From NCBI GenBank assembly GCA_038241095.1, contig JBBRGB010000230.1, forward strand, positions 1-5,385: a stretch of 5,385 nt of DNA. The letters are read 5' to 3'. This document shows positions 1-5,385 of the stretch, one piece after another. A program made the translations under genes and the position numbers. The notes below the pieces were generated by a model that was given only the letters and a program-made list of their open reading frames with translations, had not been told where the DNA came from and did no database searches. How positions within the stretch are numbered: position 1 is the first letter of the stretch; each line of letters starts with the position of its first letter. The stretch comes from JBBDMX01 sp038241095 (GTDB taxonomy: Bacteria; Planctomycetota; Phycisphaerae; Phycisphaerales; Phycisphaeraceae).

Positions 1-1064
1 GTTCGCGTCAGTGAACGGGCAGCCTGTTGCGCAACCTTGGGCAGGGCGGCGGCGGGCTGTGCGTGGGAACGTTCGGTGATGCGGCTGGACAGGGCCGCGG
101 TGCGGGCCGCTAGGGCGCGAGCCCGTTGCACCAGTTCCGCGGCGCGGGACATGGCCGGGGGAGGCGGCAGGATGGTTCTGGACTGATGATGCGCCGCCTC
201 GGTTTCCGTGAGGTCATCGTTGGGGGCGGTCGCATCGCTTGCGGAAGGTTCGGCCCAGTTCGCTTGGGAATCGTCGGGGTGGAAGCCGTACTCTTCACCG
301 GGCGGGTTGGCCGTCAGCCAATCCGCCAACTTTTGGAAATCTTCGTGGCCCGTGCTGGCGGGATCGTATTCGGTAATGGCTTGGCCGAAGCTGGCGGCTT
401 CCTTGAGCTTGGCGTTGAAGTGGACGACCACCGGCAGCAGCCGCTCACCGAAATGTCGGCGAAGCTCCGCGAGAATCTCCCGCGCCAGCTTGGTGCGAAC
501 GTCGTACATCGTCGCCAGCACATTGAAGCGAACCCGGTGCGATACCCGCCGGGCCAGCATTTCGATGGTCGCCTGTTGCTTGGTGCTGCCCCGCAGAGCG
601 AAGTAGCCGGTCTCCACGGGAATGATGACTTCGCCCGCGGCCCTTAGCGCGTTGAACGTCAACAACCCAATCGAAGGCGGGCAGTCGATGATGCAATAGT
701 CATACTGATCCGAAACCGTCGCCAGCACCTGCGCCAAGCGGCGATCCTTGTCCGGGGCGTTGGCCAGTTCCTGCTCCAGCCCGGCAAGCGACATTGAGGA
801 TGGCGCAAGATCAAGGCAATGGGAAATCTGCCAGACGATGTCGGAGAACGAGAGCGTGCCGTCCAGACCGACGCGAAGGACATCGGCGATGCTGCGTTCG
901 AGTTGATTCTCCGGCACCGCCAGACCCAAGGCACAGTGGGATTGCGGGTCCATGTCCAAGAGCAGCGTGCGACGGCCATTCTGCGCCAGCACGGCGGCGA
1001 GATTGATGGACGTGGTGGTCTTGCCGCAGCCGCCCTTCTGATTGATGATCGCTATGGTGCGCAC
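1..1064 (-). CDS. parA: ParA/Soj-family chromosome-partitioning ATPase, 3' end outside window
   Basis: P-loop ATPase of the ParA/MinD superfamily. Such proteins bind DNA non-specifically in the ATP state and, with ParB, segregate chromosomes or plasmids. Residues are counted from GTG at 1064. The deviant Walker A motif KGGCGKTT is at 10-17, with the signature lysine K10 and a Cys where Val is more usual. LLLDMDPQ is at 34-41 and the Walker B-type strand IIDCPPS at 125-131. The Soj-like stretches TMYDVRTKLAREI (185-197) and KLKEAASFGQAI (219-230) follow, and the family fold ends near residue 250. GTG is chosen because family members begin a few residues before the P-loop and the frame upstream has no ATG before a stop at 1167-1169. 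AAGGA lies 13 bases before it, rather far for a ribosome-binding site. Residues 251-354 are an extra tail: acidic, then Pro-rich, then an Ala/Arg-rich helix. A plasmid or phage type is possible, but a chromosomal Soj is likelier. Confidence 0.93.
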   Translation of the reverse strand, partial: MRTIAIINQKGGCGKTTTSINLAAVLAQNGRRTLLLDMDPQSHCALGLAVPENQLERSIADVLRVGLDGTLSFSDIVWQISHCLDLAPSSMSLAGLEQELANAPDKDRRLAQVLATVSDQYDYCIIDCPPSIGLLTFNALRAAGEVIIPVETGYFALRGSTKQQATIEMLARRVSHRVRFNVLATMYDVRTKLAREILAELRRHFGERLLPVVVHFNAKLKEAASFGQAITEYDPASTGHEDFQKLADWLTANPPGEEYGFHPDDSQANWAEPSASDATAPNDDLTETEAAHHQSRTILPPPPAMSRAAELVQRARALAARTAALSSRITERSHAQPAAALPKVAQQAARSLTR

Positions 1065-1126
1065 AGGGGTTATTTCGTCCTTGAGTGGCTCGTTTGTCCA
1101 ACGAACCCCCAGAAACTCCCGATCAG

Positions 1127-1177
1127 GGTTATCACACCCTGTTATCGCCCCCGATCCACCCCATGGTTATCACACCC
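1127..1177 (-). promoter_or_regulatory. GTTATC repeat cluster upstream of parA
   Basis: GGTTATCACACCC occurs exactly at 1127-1139 and again at 1165-1177. A diverged copy, GTTATCGCCCCC, lies between them at 1141-1152. The first copy sits within the interrupted palindrome CAGGGT-TATCAC-ACCCTG (1124-1141). The cluster ends 62 bp before the parA start codon. This layout suits an operator for a DNA-binding regulator, for example autoregulation of the par genes, but the binding protein is unknown. It does not match the canonical parS sequence. Confidence 0.45.
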
Positions 1178-1191
1178 CCAACGGTCCTCCC

Positions 1192-1208
1192 AGTGCTGGG
1201 ACAGCACT
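1192..1208. promoter_or_regulatory. 17-bp palindrome in the parA upstream region
   Basis: AGTGCTG at 1192-1198 and CAGCACT at 1202-1208 are perfect inverted 7-mers around GGA. The site lies just downstream, in the parA direction, of the weak promoter candidate at 1220-1225. It is about the size of a dimeric repressor operator, but could also act as a small RNA hairpin. No T-run follows on either strand. Confidence 0.4.
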
Positions 1209-1219
1209 CTTTCAAAAAC

Positions 1220-1225
1220 ATTATC
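1220..1225 (-). promoter_or_regulatory. Possible -10 box for parA
   Basis: Read on the minus strand this is GATAAT, five of six matches to TATAAT, in an AT-richer patch (about 1211-1262) of an otherwise GC-rich spacer. The -35 region about 17-18 bp upstream (TTTCAA-like) is poor. Transcription would start near 1213 and pass through the palindrome and the GTTATC repeats before reaching GTG 1064, leaving a leader of about 150 bases. This is only a guess, because promoters in this group are poorly defined. Confidence 0.25.
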
Positions 1226-1309
1226 GAACCCGGAAGCAGTTTTTCTTGAAAGAACGACAAAACTGTGTAGCGCCAATGCGCACGATGCGACTGATCTTCC
1301 GACTCATGG

Positions 1310-1329
1310 CTGCGACGTCCCCGTCGCAG
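1310..1329 (+). repeat. REP-like GC hairpin, copy 1
   Basis: CTGCGACG and CGTCGCAG form a perfect 8-bp stem around TCCC. The core GCGACGTCC(C/T)CGTCGC and its flanks (CT-C/G-AT-A/G-GC before it, GT after it) recur in opposite orientation at 1376-1393. No T-run follows, so a simple terminator is unlikely. Confidence 0.65.
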
Positions 1330-1375
1330 GTTCAGGCGAGTGATAAACAGGAAGCGCCAAGCACGTTCAAAGACG

Positions 1376-1393
1376 CGCGACGAGGACGTCGCG
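1376..1393 (-). repeat. REP-like GC hairpin, copy 2 (inverted)
   Basis: CGCGACG and CGTCGCG pair as a 7-bp stem around a 4-base loop. Read on the minus strand it matches copy 1 over about 28 bases with roughly seven differences, mostly transitions. The copies sit head to head 46 bp apart, the layout of paired repetitive extragenic palindromes. It lies about 30 bp after the rsmA stop, so it could protect or end that transcript. On the minus strand only a weak CTTT follows. Confidence 0.65.
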
Positions 1394-1423
1394 GCTATCA
1401 GTTCAGAACACGTTTCTTCAACG

Positions 1424-2287
1424 TTATTCAGGCAGCGTCGCACTGAGTCGCACAAGCTGTTGGACACTGAGGCGTTCGGGGCGGTCGTTGGGATCGATGT
1501 CGGGCGGCAGGGGCGTATCCCGGCCGAGGATCGCGCCGATCTGTTTGCGGCGTTTGGAAAAAAGCCGGTGCAGCAGGGCCGACAGACGTGGCGGGTTGTC
1601 GGTCAGCGGTTCTTCGCGTCGTCGCAACGCCACCACGGCCGAGTCCACCTTGGGCTGGGGCCAGAAGCAGGACGGTGGAAGGATGGCGGCGCGCTGGACG
1701 TGGCAGAGGGCTTGGATGATAATGCCCAGCGGGCCGTAGTCTTTTCCTCCGGGCGGTGCGGTGAGGCGATCCGCCACCTCGCGTTGGATCATCACCACCG
1801 CCAAGCGCATGGCCGGGTGATCGACGACCAGATTGGCCAGCAGGGGCGAAGCGACGTTGTAGGGCAAATTGGCGATGAGCTTGAAGGGCGGTTCCGGGGG
1901 TTTCGGAACTTCCGGGGACTGATCGGCCCCGGCCAGCGCACGCATGGCGTCCCACACCGCGGGGTTGATCTGATGCTTGCCAGCGAGCACATCCGCCAAG
2001 AGCAGGGCGAAGCCAGGCCGCTGGCCCAAGCGTTGGCGAAGGATCGGCTCCAAGTCGGTGTCGATCTCCACCGCCAGCACCCGTGCCCCGGCTTCGAACA
2101 AACGCTCGGTCAGCGCCCCGGTGCCGGGGCCGACTTCCAGCACCAGGTCGCCGGGCGTGACTTCCGCCGCGGCGAGGATGGCATCGAGCTTGCGGTGATC
2201 GTGGAGAAAGTTCTGTCCGTGGTGATGCTTGGGCCGCAGTCCATGCGCCGCAAGCAGAGCCTTGATTTCAGTGAGTGTCTGGGCCAT
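1424..2287 (-). CDS. rsmA: 16S rRNA dimethyladenosine transferase RsmA (KsgA)
   Basis: S-adenosylmethionine-dependent enzyme that dimethylates two adjacent adenosines (A1518 and A1519, E. coli numbering) in the 3'-terminal helix of 16S rRNA late in 30S assembly. All family landmarks are visible in the 287 residues: QNFL at 25-28, the SAM-binding loop EVGPGTGALT at 51-60, the acidic ribose-binding EID at 75-77, the catalytic NLPYNVASP at 140-148, FWPQPKVDSAVV at 208-219, and the C-terminal FSKRRKQI at 243-250. Residues about 105-135 form a Pro-rich insertion before NLPYN that makes this segment longer than in E. coli KsgA. The ATG at 2287 is right for the family's N-terminus, although no strong Shine-Dalgarno precedes it. 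The gene follows the SGNH hydrolase gene by 28 bp on the same strand, so co-transcription is likely. It ends in TAA at 1424-1426, just before repeat-rich DNA. Confidence 0.97.
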   Translation of the reverse strand: MAQTLTEIKALLAAHGLRPKHHHGQNFLHDHRKLDAILAAAEVTPGDLVLEVGPGTGALTERLFEAGARVLAVEIDTDLEPILRQRLGQRPGFALLLADVLAGKHQINPAVWDAMRALAGADQSPEVPKPPEPPFKLIANLPYNVASPLLANLVVDHPAMRLAVVMIQREVADRLTAPPGGKDYGPLGIIIQALCHVQRAAILPPSCFWPQPKVDSAVVALRRREEPLTDNPPRLSALLHRLFSKRRKQIGAILGRDTPLPPDIDPNDRPERLSVQQLVRLSATLPE

Positions 2288-2315
2288 CGATGTCTTGGCA
2301 AGCGGTCGCGTGGGA

Positions 2316-2951
2316 TCAGTTCATGCCGATGCATTGAATCCACAGCCGCGCCATGTGCTGGTGGCCAGCGAGGGTCGGATGCACGCCGTCGGCCGCCCAG
2401 TAGTCGGGCGGGGCCTTTTCGCAAAGGTTGTCGAACATGCCTTGAAACGCGATGTATTTGGCGTCGAAGTCGGCGACCAGTTGCCGCACGATTTCCTGTT
2501 GCTGCTTCAAAACCGGCAGCCACTCGGCCCCCACCACGCCGCAGCGGGTGACGAACGGCTCGCAGAGAACCAACTTCACGCCCGGCAAGGCTTGCCGCGT
2601 GTCTTGGAGCAGCTCGCGGTAGAACCGACCGTATTTGTCGATGCTGGTGCCAGTCCGGCTGCCGAACTCGTGCCAGATGTCGTTGATGCCGATGAGGATG
2701 CTCACCACGGTGGGCTTGAGGTTCAAGCAGTCGGCCTTCCATCGCGCCATGAGGCTGGTGACGCGGTCGCCGCTGATGCCACGGTTGAGGACGCCGAGTT
2801 TCAAAGCCGGGTTGTCCGCCAGCAGGCTCGCCGCCGCCATCTGGACGTAACCTCTGCCCAACTCGCCGTTGCGTTGCAGCCCCTCCCGGCCGCGCCCCGT
2901 ATCGGTGATCGAATCGCCCTGAAACAAAATCAGATCATTTTCTTGCAGCAT
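2316..2951 (-). CDS. SGNH/GDSL-type hydrolase (probable esterase), cytoplasmic
   Basis: Member of the SGNH hydrolase superfamily, whose Ser-His-Asp enzymes cleave acyl or acetyl esters of lipids, sugars or polysaccharides. The 211 residues carry all four blocks: GDSIT at 12-16 (nucleophile S14), NRGISGD at 56-62 (block II Gly), GIND at 88-91 (oxyanion Asn N90) and DGVHPT at 188-193 (D188 and H191). There is no signal peptide or membrane segment, since the protein begins MLQENDLILF directly with the first strand, so it should act in the cytoplasm. The substrate cannot be read from sequence. The superfamily includes carbohydrate deacetylases and lysophospholipases, and the rhamnosidase gene further right makes a sugar-deacetylating role plausible but unproven. 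A GAGAAA stretch before ATG 2951 is a weak ribosome-binding site. It is the first gene of a probable two-gene unit with rsmA. Confidence 0.93.
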   Translation of the reverse strand: MLQENDLILFQGDSITDTGRGREGLQRNGELGRGYVQMAAASLLADNPALKLGVLNRGISGDRVTSLMARWKADCLNLKPTVVSILIGINDIWHEFGSRTGTSIDKYGRFYRELLQDTRQALPGVKLVLCEPFVTRCGVVGAEWLPVLKQQQEIVRQLVADFDAKYIAFQGMFDNLCEKAPPDYWAADGVHPTLAGHQHMARLWIQCIGMN

Positions 2952-2971
2952 GATGATTTCTCAAAAACCAT

Positions 2972-3132
2972 AACACGAAGTCACGAAGACACGAAGGACA
3001 CGAAGAGGACAAAATACATCATCAGGTAACAGCTTGAGGCTTGAGGCTTGCAGCTTGAGATTCAAGATTCCACTTTCGAACTCAAGACTCATGTCTTTTG
3101 CAGTATCCTTCGTGTCTTCGTGCCTTCGTGTT
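2972..3132. repeat. Inverted-repeat element with CACGAAG-repeat ends
   Basis: Positions 2972-2997 and 3107-3132 are inverted copies of each other at 25 of 26 positions, the only difference being T2981. Each arm is itself a tandem of 8-9-bp units sharing CACGAAG. The left arm carries a fourth unit to 3005 that the right arm lacks. The arms enclose 109 bp that code for nothing recognisable. A similar CACGAAG pattern is, as I recall, widespread between genes in planctomycete and verrucomicrobial genomes, so this looks like a dispersed hairpin or MITE-like repeat. I see no transposase and no target-site duplication next to the arms. It fills most of the 232-bp divergent spacer (2952-3183) between the SGNH and kinase genes. 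Confidence 0.7.
3032..3059 (+). repeat. GCTTGAG short tandem repeats
   Basis: Four 7-bp units are present: GCTTGAG at 3032-3038 and 3039-3045, a variant beginning GCTTG at 3046, and GCTTGAG at 3053-3059. Related bits continue to about 3090, with ATTCAAGATTC and an inverted CTCAAG at 3081-3086. The block lies inside the inverted-repeat element at 2972-3132 and may be part of it. No open frame of note crosses it. Confidence 0.6.
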
Positions 3133-3183
3133 CAATCACTAGGCTGGCCATCATAAACCACAAGTCGGCCTATTGTTTGGTCG

Positions 3184-4521
3184 ATGGGAGTTGATGCGGG
3201 GCGGTATCCCACGAGAATCCACGGTTTGATGCGTTTCTGGCGTCAACTTCGTTTGCCTTGGCGTGCGGGCCTCACCCAGCCCGACGAAGCCGATCTGCGC
3301 GCTCTGGCGGATCGGCTCATGAACCCTCAAGAGACCCAGCGTTTCCAACGCAGCAACGCCCAGTTCAACCAGTCGGGCATGGCCGACTTCCTCTTCGCCA
3401 CCGATCCGCTGGCGGTCGAACCCCGCGTGATGTTCAACCGTCTGCGCTGGGGCGGCCAACTCATCGTCACTTCACCGCAGCACCGCGTCATCGAGGCCGC
3501 GTGCCAGGCCTATCAGAAGCGGGACGAGTTTGTCGTCGAAAGCTGGCCCCAAGCCTTGGCGCTGCCACGCTTCGAGGGCTGGCCGGGGTTCCTGCCCCGC
3601 AATCTGCACTACGGCGTCATCCGAAAAGTCCATCTGGTCTGGGCTGATGAAATCACCGACCGACATTCCTACTACGTCCGCCTTCAGCCCGACGCCAAAG
3701 TGCCCGAAGGGTGCGTGGTGGTCAAACAGGTTCCCACCTACGACCACGTGGCGCATCGCCTCATGCGCCGCTTCCCGGAAATCACGCCGGAGCGTGCCCG
3801 CAAAGGCGCACGCAAGCTGGTGGAAAAGGTCTTCCCTCTCTTCCTGACACGCGAGGCCGCGTTCTTGAAACTCCTGCAACGCGACCTGCCGGCCAGCCAC
3901 CGCCAGCGCGTGCCCACCGTCCTGCACGCCGAGTACGACGAACGCGGCTTGGTGCAGAAGCTTCACCTCAATTGGCTGCGCTTGGGTGGCCAGCCGCTGT
4001 CGCTGTTGGAGTTCGCCAGGCAGAGCACCGAACTGCTGGCGATGCTTCACGACGGCGTCGGCGTCATTCACATGGACTTGCGGTTGGACAACATTGTCGT
4101 GACTGACAACGGCGTGGGCTTCGTGGACTTCGGCTCGGCCGTCCGCGTCGGCGAAAGTTTCGACCACAGCCCGATGCTCCAAACCCTCTTTGGCGAAATG
4201 CTTTCTTCGTCACAGATTCAGCGTGACTTGGGCAAGCTGCGAGAAAGCGGGCGGGTGACTTCGAGCCTGTTTGTCAATGCGTATCAGAAGATCGACAAGG
4301 CGGTGGACTTGTTTTATCTGGTGTTGCAGATGAATCAGCCGCAGACCAACCCCGATCTGCGGGGCCTGGTGCAAAAGGAGCCGCGCAGGGAGAACGAAGA
4401 CTTGGCGGAGTTGGCCAAGGCGATTCTGCGACCAGCCGACCCCGAGCATCCGCAATACCGCAGCGCCGGGGAGGTGCTGGCGGCCATCACTGACATCCGC
4501 GCCCGATCCCGCGTGGCGTGA
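3184..4521 (+). CDS. Protein-kinase-fold protein with unrecognised N-terminal region
   Basis: The C-terminal two thirds of this 445-residue protein resembles the protein kinase / aminoglycoside and lipopolysaccharide kinase fold. A candidate ATP-binding lysine is K181 in VVVKQ, with a helix-C glutamate candidate E224 in TREAAF. The catalytic loop HMDLRLDN is at 296-303 (D298, N303) and the metal-binding VDFG at 314-317 (D315). I cannot see a standard glycine-rich loop. HMDLRLDN departs from the HRDLKPEN of typical Ser/Thr kinases and could equally suit a small-molecule or LPS-core (WaaP/InaA-like) kinase, so the substrate is unknown. Residues 1 to about 140 match no domain I recognise. No signal peptide or transmembrane helix is evident. 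The start is uncertain: ATG 3184 gives the longest frame, while ATG 3229 (MRFWRQLRLPWR) is a good alternative, and neither has a clear ribosome-binding site. It stands alone, divergent from the SGNH gene and 91 bp before the rhamnosidase gene. Confidence 0.8.
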   Translation: MGVDAGRYPTRIHGLMRFWRQLRLPWRAGLTQPDEADLRALADRLMNPQETQRFQRSNAQFNQSGMADFLFATDPLAVEPRVMFNRLRWGGQLIVTSPQHRVIEAACQAYQKRDEFVVESWPQALALPRFEGWPGFLPRNLHYGVIRKVHLVWADEITDRHSYYVRLQPDAKVPEGCVVVKQVPTYDHVAHRLMRRFPEITPERARKGARKLVEKVFPLFLTREAAFLKLLQRDLPASHRQRVPTVLHAEYDERGLVQKLHLNWLRLGGQPLSLLEFARQSTELLAMLHDGVGVIHMDLRLDNIVVTDNGVGFVDFGSAVRVGESFDHSPMLQTLFGEMLSSSQIQRDLGKLRESGRVTSSLFVNAYQKIDKAVDLFYLVLQMNQPQTNPDLRGLVQKEPRRENEDLAELAKAILRPADPEHPQYRSAGEVLAAITDIRARSRVA

Positions 4522-4570
4522 TCATTACCCTTCAATGCGATCCGTGCGTCAGTGAACCGGCGTTTGTAGT

Positions 4571-4611
4571 AGAGTTTCCCGCGGCATCAACTCAAATGCG
4601 CGAGAAACTCT
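4571..4611 (+). promoter_or_regulatory. Leader hairpin or spaced palindrome at the rhamnosidase start
   Basis: AGAGTTTC at 4571-4578 is perfectly complementary to GAAACTCT at 4604-4611. After one C-A mismatch (4579/4603) four more pairs form (4580-4583 with 4599-4602), giving 12 pairs in 13 positions around a 15-base loop. The right arm ends one base before ATG 4613 and contains the only purine-rich stretch (GAGAAA) that could bind the ribosome. In RNA this would hide the start region. As DNA, the outer arms are about 33 bp centre to centre, roughly three helical turns, as a looping regulator could use. There is no T-run, so it is not a terminator. Which reading is right cannot be settled from sequence. 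Confidence 0.55.
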
Positions 4612-4612
4612 C

Positions 4613-5385
4613 ATGACCACGCCCACGGATCATCTCGTTCCCATCGACCTGACCTGCGACTTTCTGCCCGATCCCTTGGGCATCGACAATCCCACGCCCC
4701 GACTGGGATGGAAGTACGCCACGGCCCGCAATGGGCTGACGCAACGCGACGTCGAAGTCATCGTGGCTTCCACGCCCGAAAAGGCGCGGCGGGGCGAGGC
4801 GGATGTCTGGACAAGCGGCGTCATCCATGCCCCGTCGCTCGTCTGGCTGCATTACGCCGGCCCGGCGCTGCGATCGGGCCAGCGGGTTTACTGGACGGTG
4901 CGTGCCACCGACAGCGAGGGACGCTCCACCATGTCCGAGCAGGTCGCCTCATGGGAAATGGGCCTGCTCCAGCGCGAAAAATGGCAGGGCAAGTGGATCA
5001 CGCCGCGCATTCCCAGCGGGTTTCGCGCGCACAACGGCTTGGCGCGAAAGAGTTTCGCGCTGGACAAACCCGTGAAGAAGGCGCGGTTGTATTTGAGTGC
5101 CCAAGGGCTTTATGTGGGGTCGCTAAACGGCAAGCCTGTCAGCGAACACTATTTCAGGCCGGGGTGGACGGACTATAAAAAGCGCGTTCAATATCAGGCT
5201 TACGATGTCACCGATTCGCTGCGACAGGGCGACAACGTTCTGGGCCTGCAAATGGGCGATGGTTGGTACAGCGGCGAGATCGGTTGGGGGCATGGTTGCA
5301 GTCTCCGCGACCACTACGGCCAAGTGCCACGCCTGCTGGCGCAGCTCGTTGTGGACTTTCAGGATGGTACGCAAACCACCATCGC
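4613..5385 (+). CDS. Alpha-L-rhamnosidase, GH78 type, N-terminal part (3' end outside window)
   Basis: Enzymes of this family remove terminal alpha-L-rhamnose from plant, algal or bacterial glycans and glycosides. The 257 complete residues seen cover the two family N-terminal beta-domains. The first, about 10-120, is a fibronectin-III-like module with NPTPRLGWK (26-34), ADVWTSGVI (63-71), YAGPALRSGQRVYWTV (81-96) and WEMGLL (114-119). The second, about 145-257, is the rhamnosidase N-terminal domain with ARLYLSAQGLY (157-167), LNGKPV (171-176), PGWTDYKKRVQYQAYDVT (183-200) and GDGWYSGEIGW (215-225). The catalytic (alpha/alpha)6 barrel with its acidic residues would lie beyond the right edge, so activity cannot be judged. 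The start MTTPTDHLVP has no signal peptide, which suggests action on imported oligosaccharides in the cytoplasm. ATG 4613 is preceded by GCGAGAAA, a weak ribosome-binding site buried in a hairpin (see 4571-4611). Confidence 0.93.
   Translation, partial: MTTPTDHLVPIDLTCDFLPDPLGIDNPTPRLGWKYATARNGLTQRDVEVIVASTPEKARRGEADVWTSGVIHAPSLVWLHYAGPALRSGQRVYWTVRATDSEGRSTMSEQVASWEMGLLQREKWQGKWITPRIPSGFRAHNGLARKSFALDKPVKKARLYLSAQGLYVGSLNGKPVSEHYFRPGWTDYKKRVQYQAYDVTDSLRQGDNVLGLQMGDGWYSGEIGWGHGCSLRDHYGQVPRLLAQLVVDFQDGTQTTI

Noticed and set aside
1128..1177. TTATCACAC sequences as DnaA boxes of an origin
   Set aside because: They lack the second C of the TTATCCACA consensus, and there is no AT-rich unwinding region or dnaA/dnaN neighbour.
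1065..1423. Canonical parS site near parA
   Set aside because: Nothing resembling TGTTNCACGTGAAACA was seen in the spacer.
1132..1467. Minus-strand open frame of 111 codons between rsmA and parA
   Set aside because: It begins inside the rsmA 3' end and reads through both REP-like hairpins (giving RRGRRS-type peptides) and the GTTATC repeats. No domain or ribosome-binding site supports it.
1340..2551. Long plus-strand open frame of 403 codons
   Set aside because: It lies antisense to rsmA and the SGNH gene, which carry unmistakable motifs. Its translation is rich in Arg, Gly and His without family motifs, as expected of a shadow frame in GC-rich DNA.
2229..3029. Plus-strand open frame of 266 codons ending in HEDTKDTKRTK
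   Set aside because: It is antisense to the SGNH hydrolase, and its C-terminus is simply the translated CACGAAG repeat.
2972..3059. CRISPR array
   Set aside because: The units are only 7-9 bp, nearly contiguous and without unique spacers. No cas gene is present.
3472..4182. Minus-strand open frame of 236 codons
   Set aside because: It is antisense to the kinase-fold gene, whose frame contains the catalytic motifs.
4546..4557. 12-mer GCGTCAGTGAAC also found at 5-16
   Set aside because: One or two exact 12-mer coincidences are expected in a window of this size, and one copy is inside the parA coding sequence.
4522..4570. Rho-independent terminator after the kinase-fold gene
   Set aside because: No GC-rich stem followed by a T-run was found here, so transcription could continue into the rhamnosidase gene.

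Overview
This is a GC-rich bacterial window with five real protein genes in two blocks that point away from each other. The window suggests the PVC superphylum, most likely Planctomycetota and perhaps Phycisphaerae. That placement is inference from the look of the ParA and RsmA proteins, the kinase-fold gene, the GH78 and SGNH enzymes, and the style of the intergenic repeats. No rRNA, tRNA or phylogenetic marker search supports it here.

Minus-strand block (2951 down to 1): a cytoplasmic SGNH/GDSL hydrolase (2951-2316) lies 28 bp before rsmA (2287-1424), the 16S rRNA dimethyladenosine transferase, and the two probably share a transcript. A 359-bp gene-free stretch (1065-1423) follows. It holds a pair of GC-rich hairpins in inverted orientation (REP-like), a weak promoter candidate, a 17-bp palindrome and a cluster of GTTATC-type repeats. 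Then comes a parA/soj-type ATPase gene starting at GTG 1064. Its C-terminal extension of at least 104 residues runs off the left edge. No parB is visible.

Divergent intergenic region (2952-3183): this holds a repeat element of about 160 bp. Its 26-bp ends match as an inverted repeat at 25 of 26 positions and are built of tandem CACGAAG units. Its interior is rich in GCTTGAG repeats.

Plus-strand block (3184 to 5385): a 445-residue protein with a protein-kinase-like catalytic core follows an N-terminal region of about 140 residues that I do not recognise. After 91 bp comes the 5' part of a GH78-type alpha-L-rhamnosidase (from 4613), cut by the right edge before its catalytic domain. An imperfect 12-pair hairpin ends one base before its start codon and covers the likely ribosome-binding site.

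The genes do not add up to one pathway: rRNA modification and chromosome segregation on one side, kinase signalling and rhamnose-glycan breakdown on the other. The SGNH hydrolase and rhamnosidase could both act on acetylated plant or algal polysaccharide fragments, but they are on opposite strands with another gene between them. I see no clear new multi-gene system. The least explained items are the kinase-fold protein, the ParA tail with its repeat-rich upstream region, and the two dispersed-repeat-like elements.
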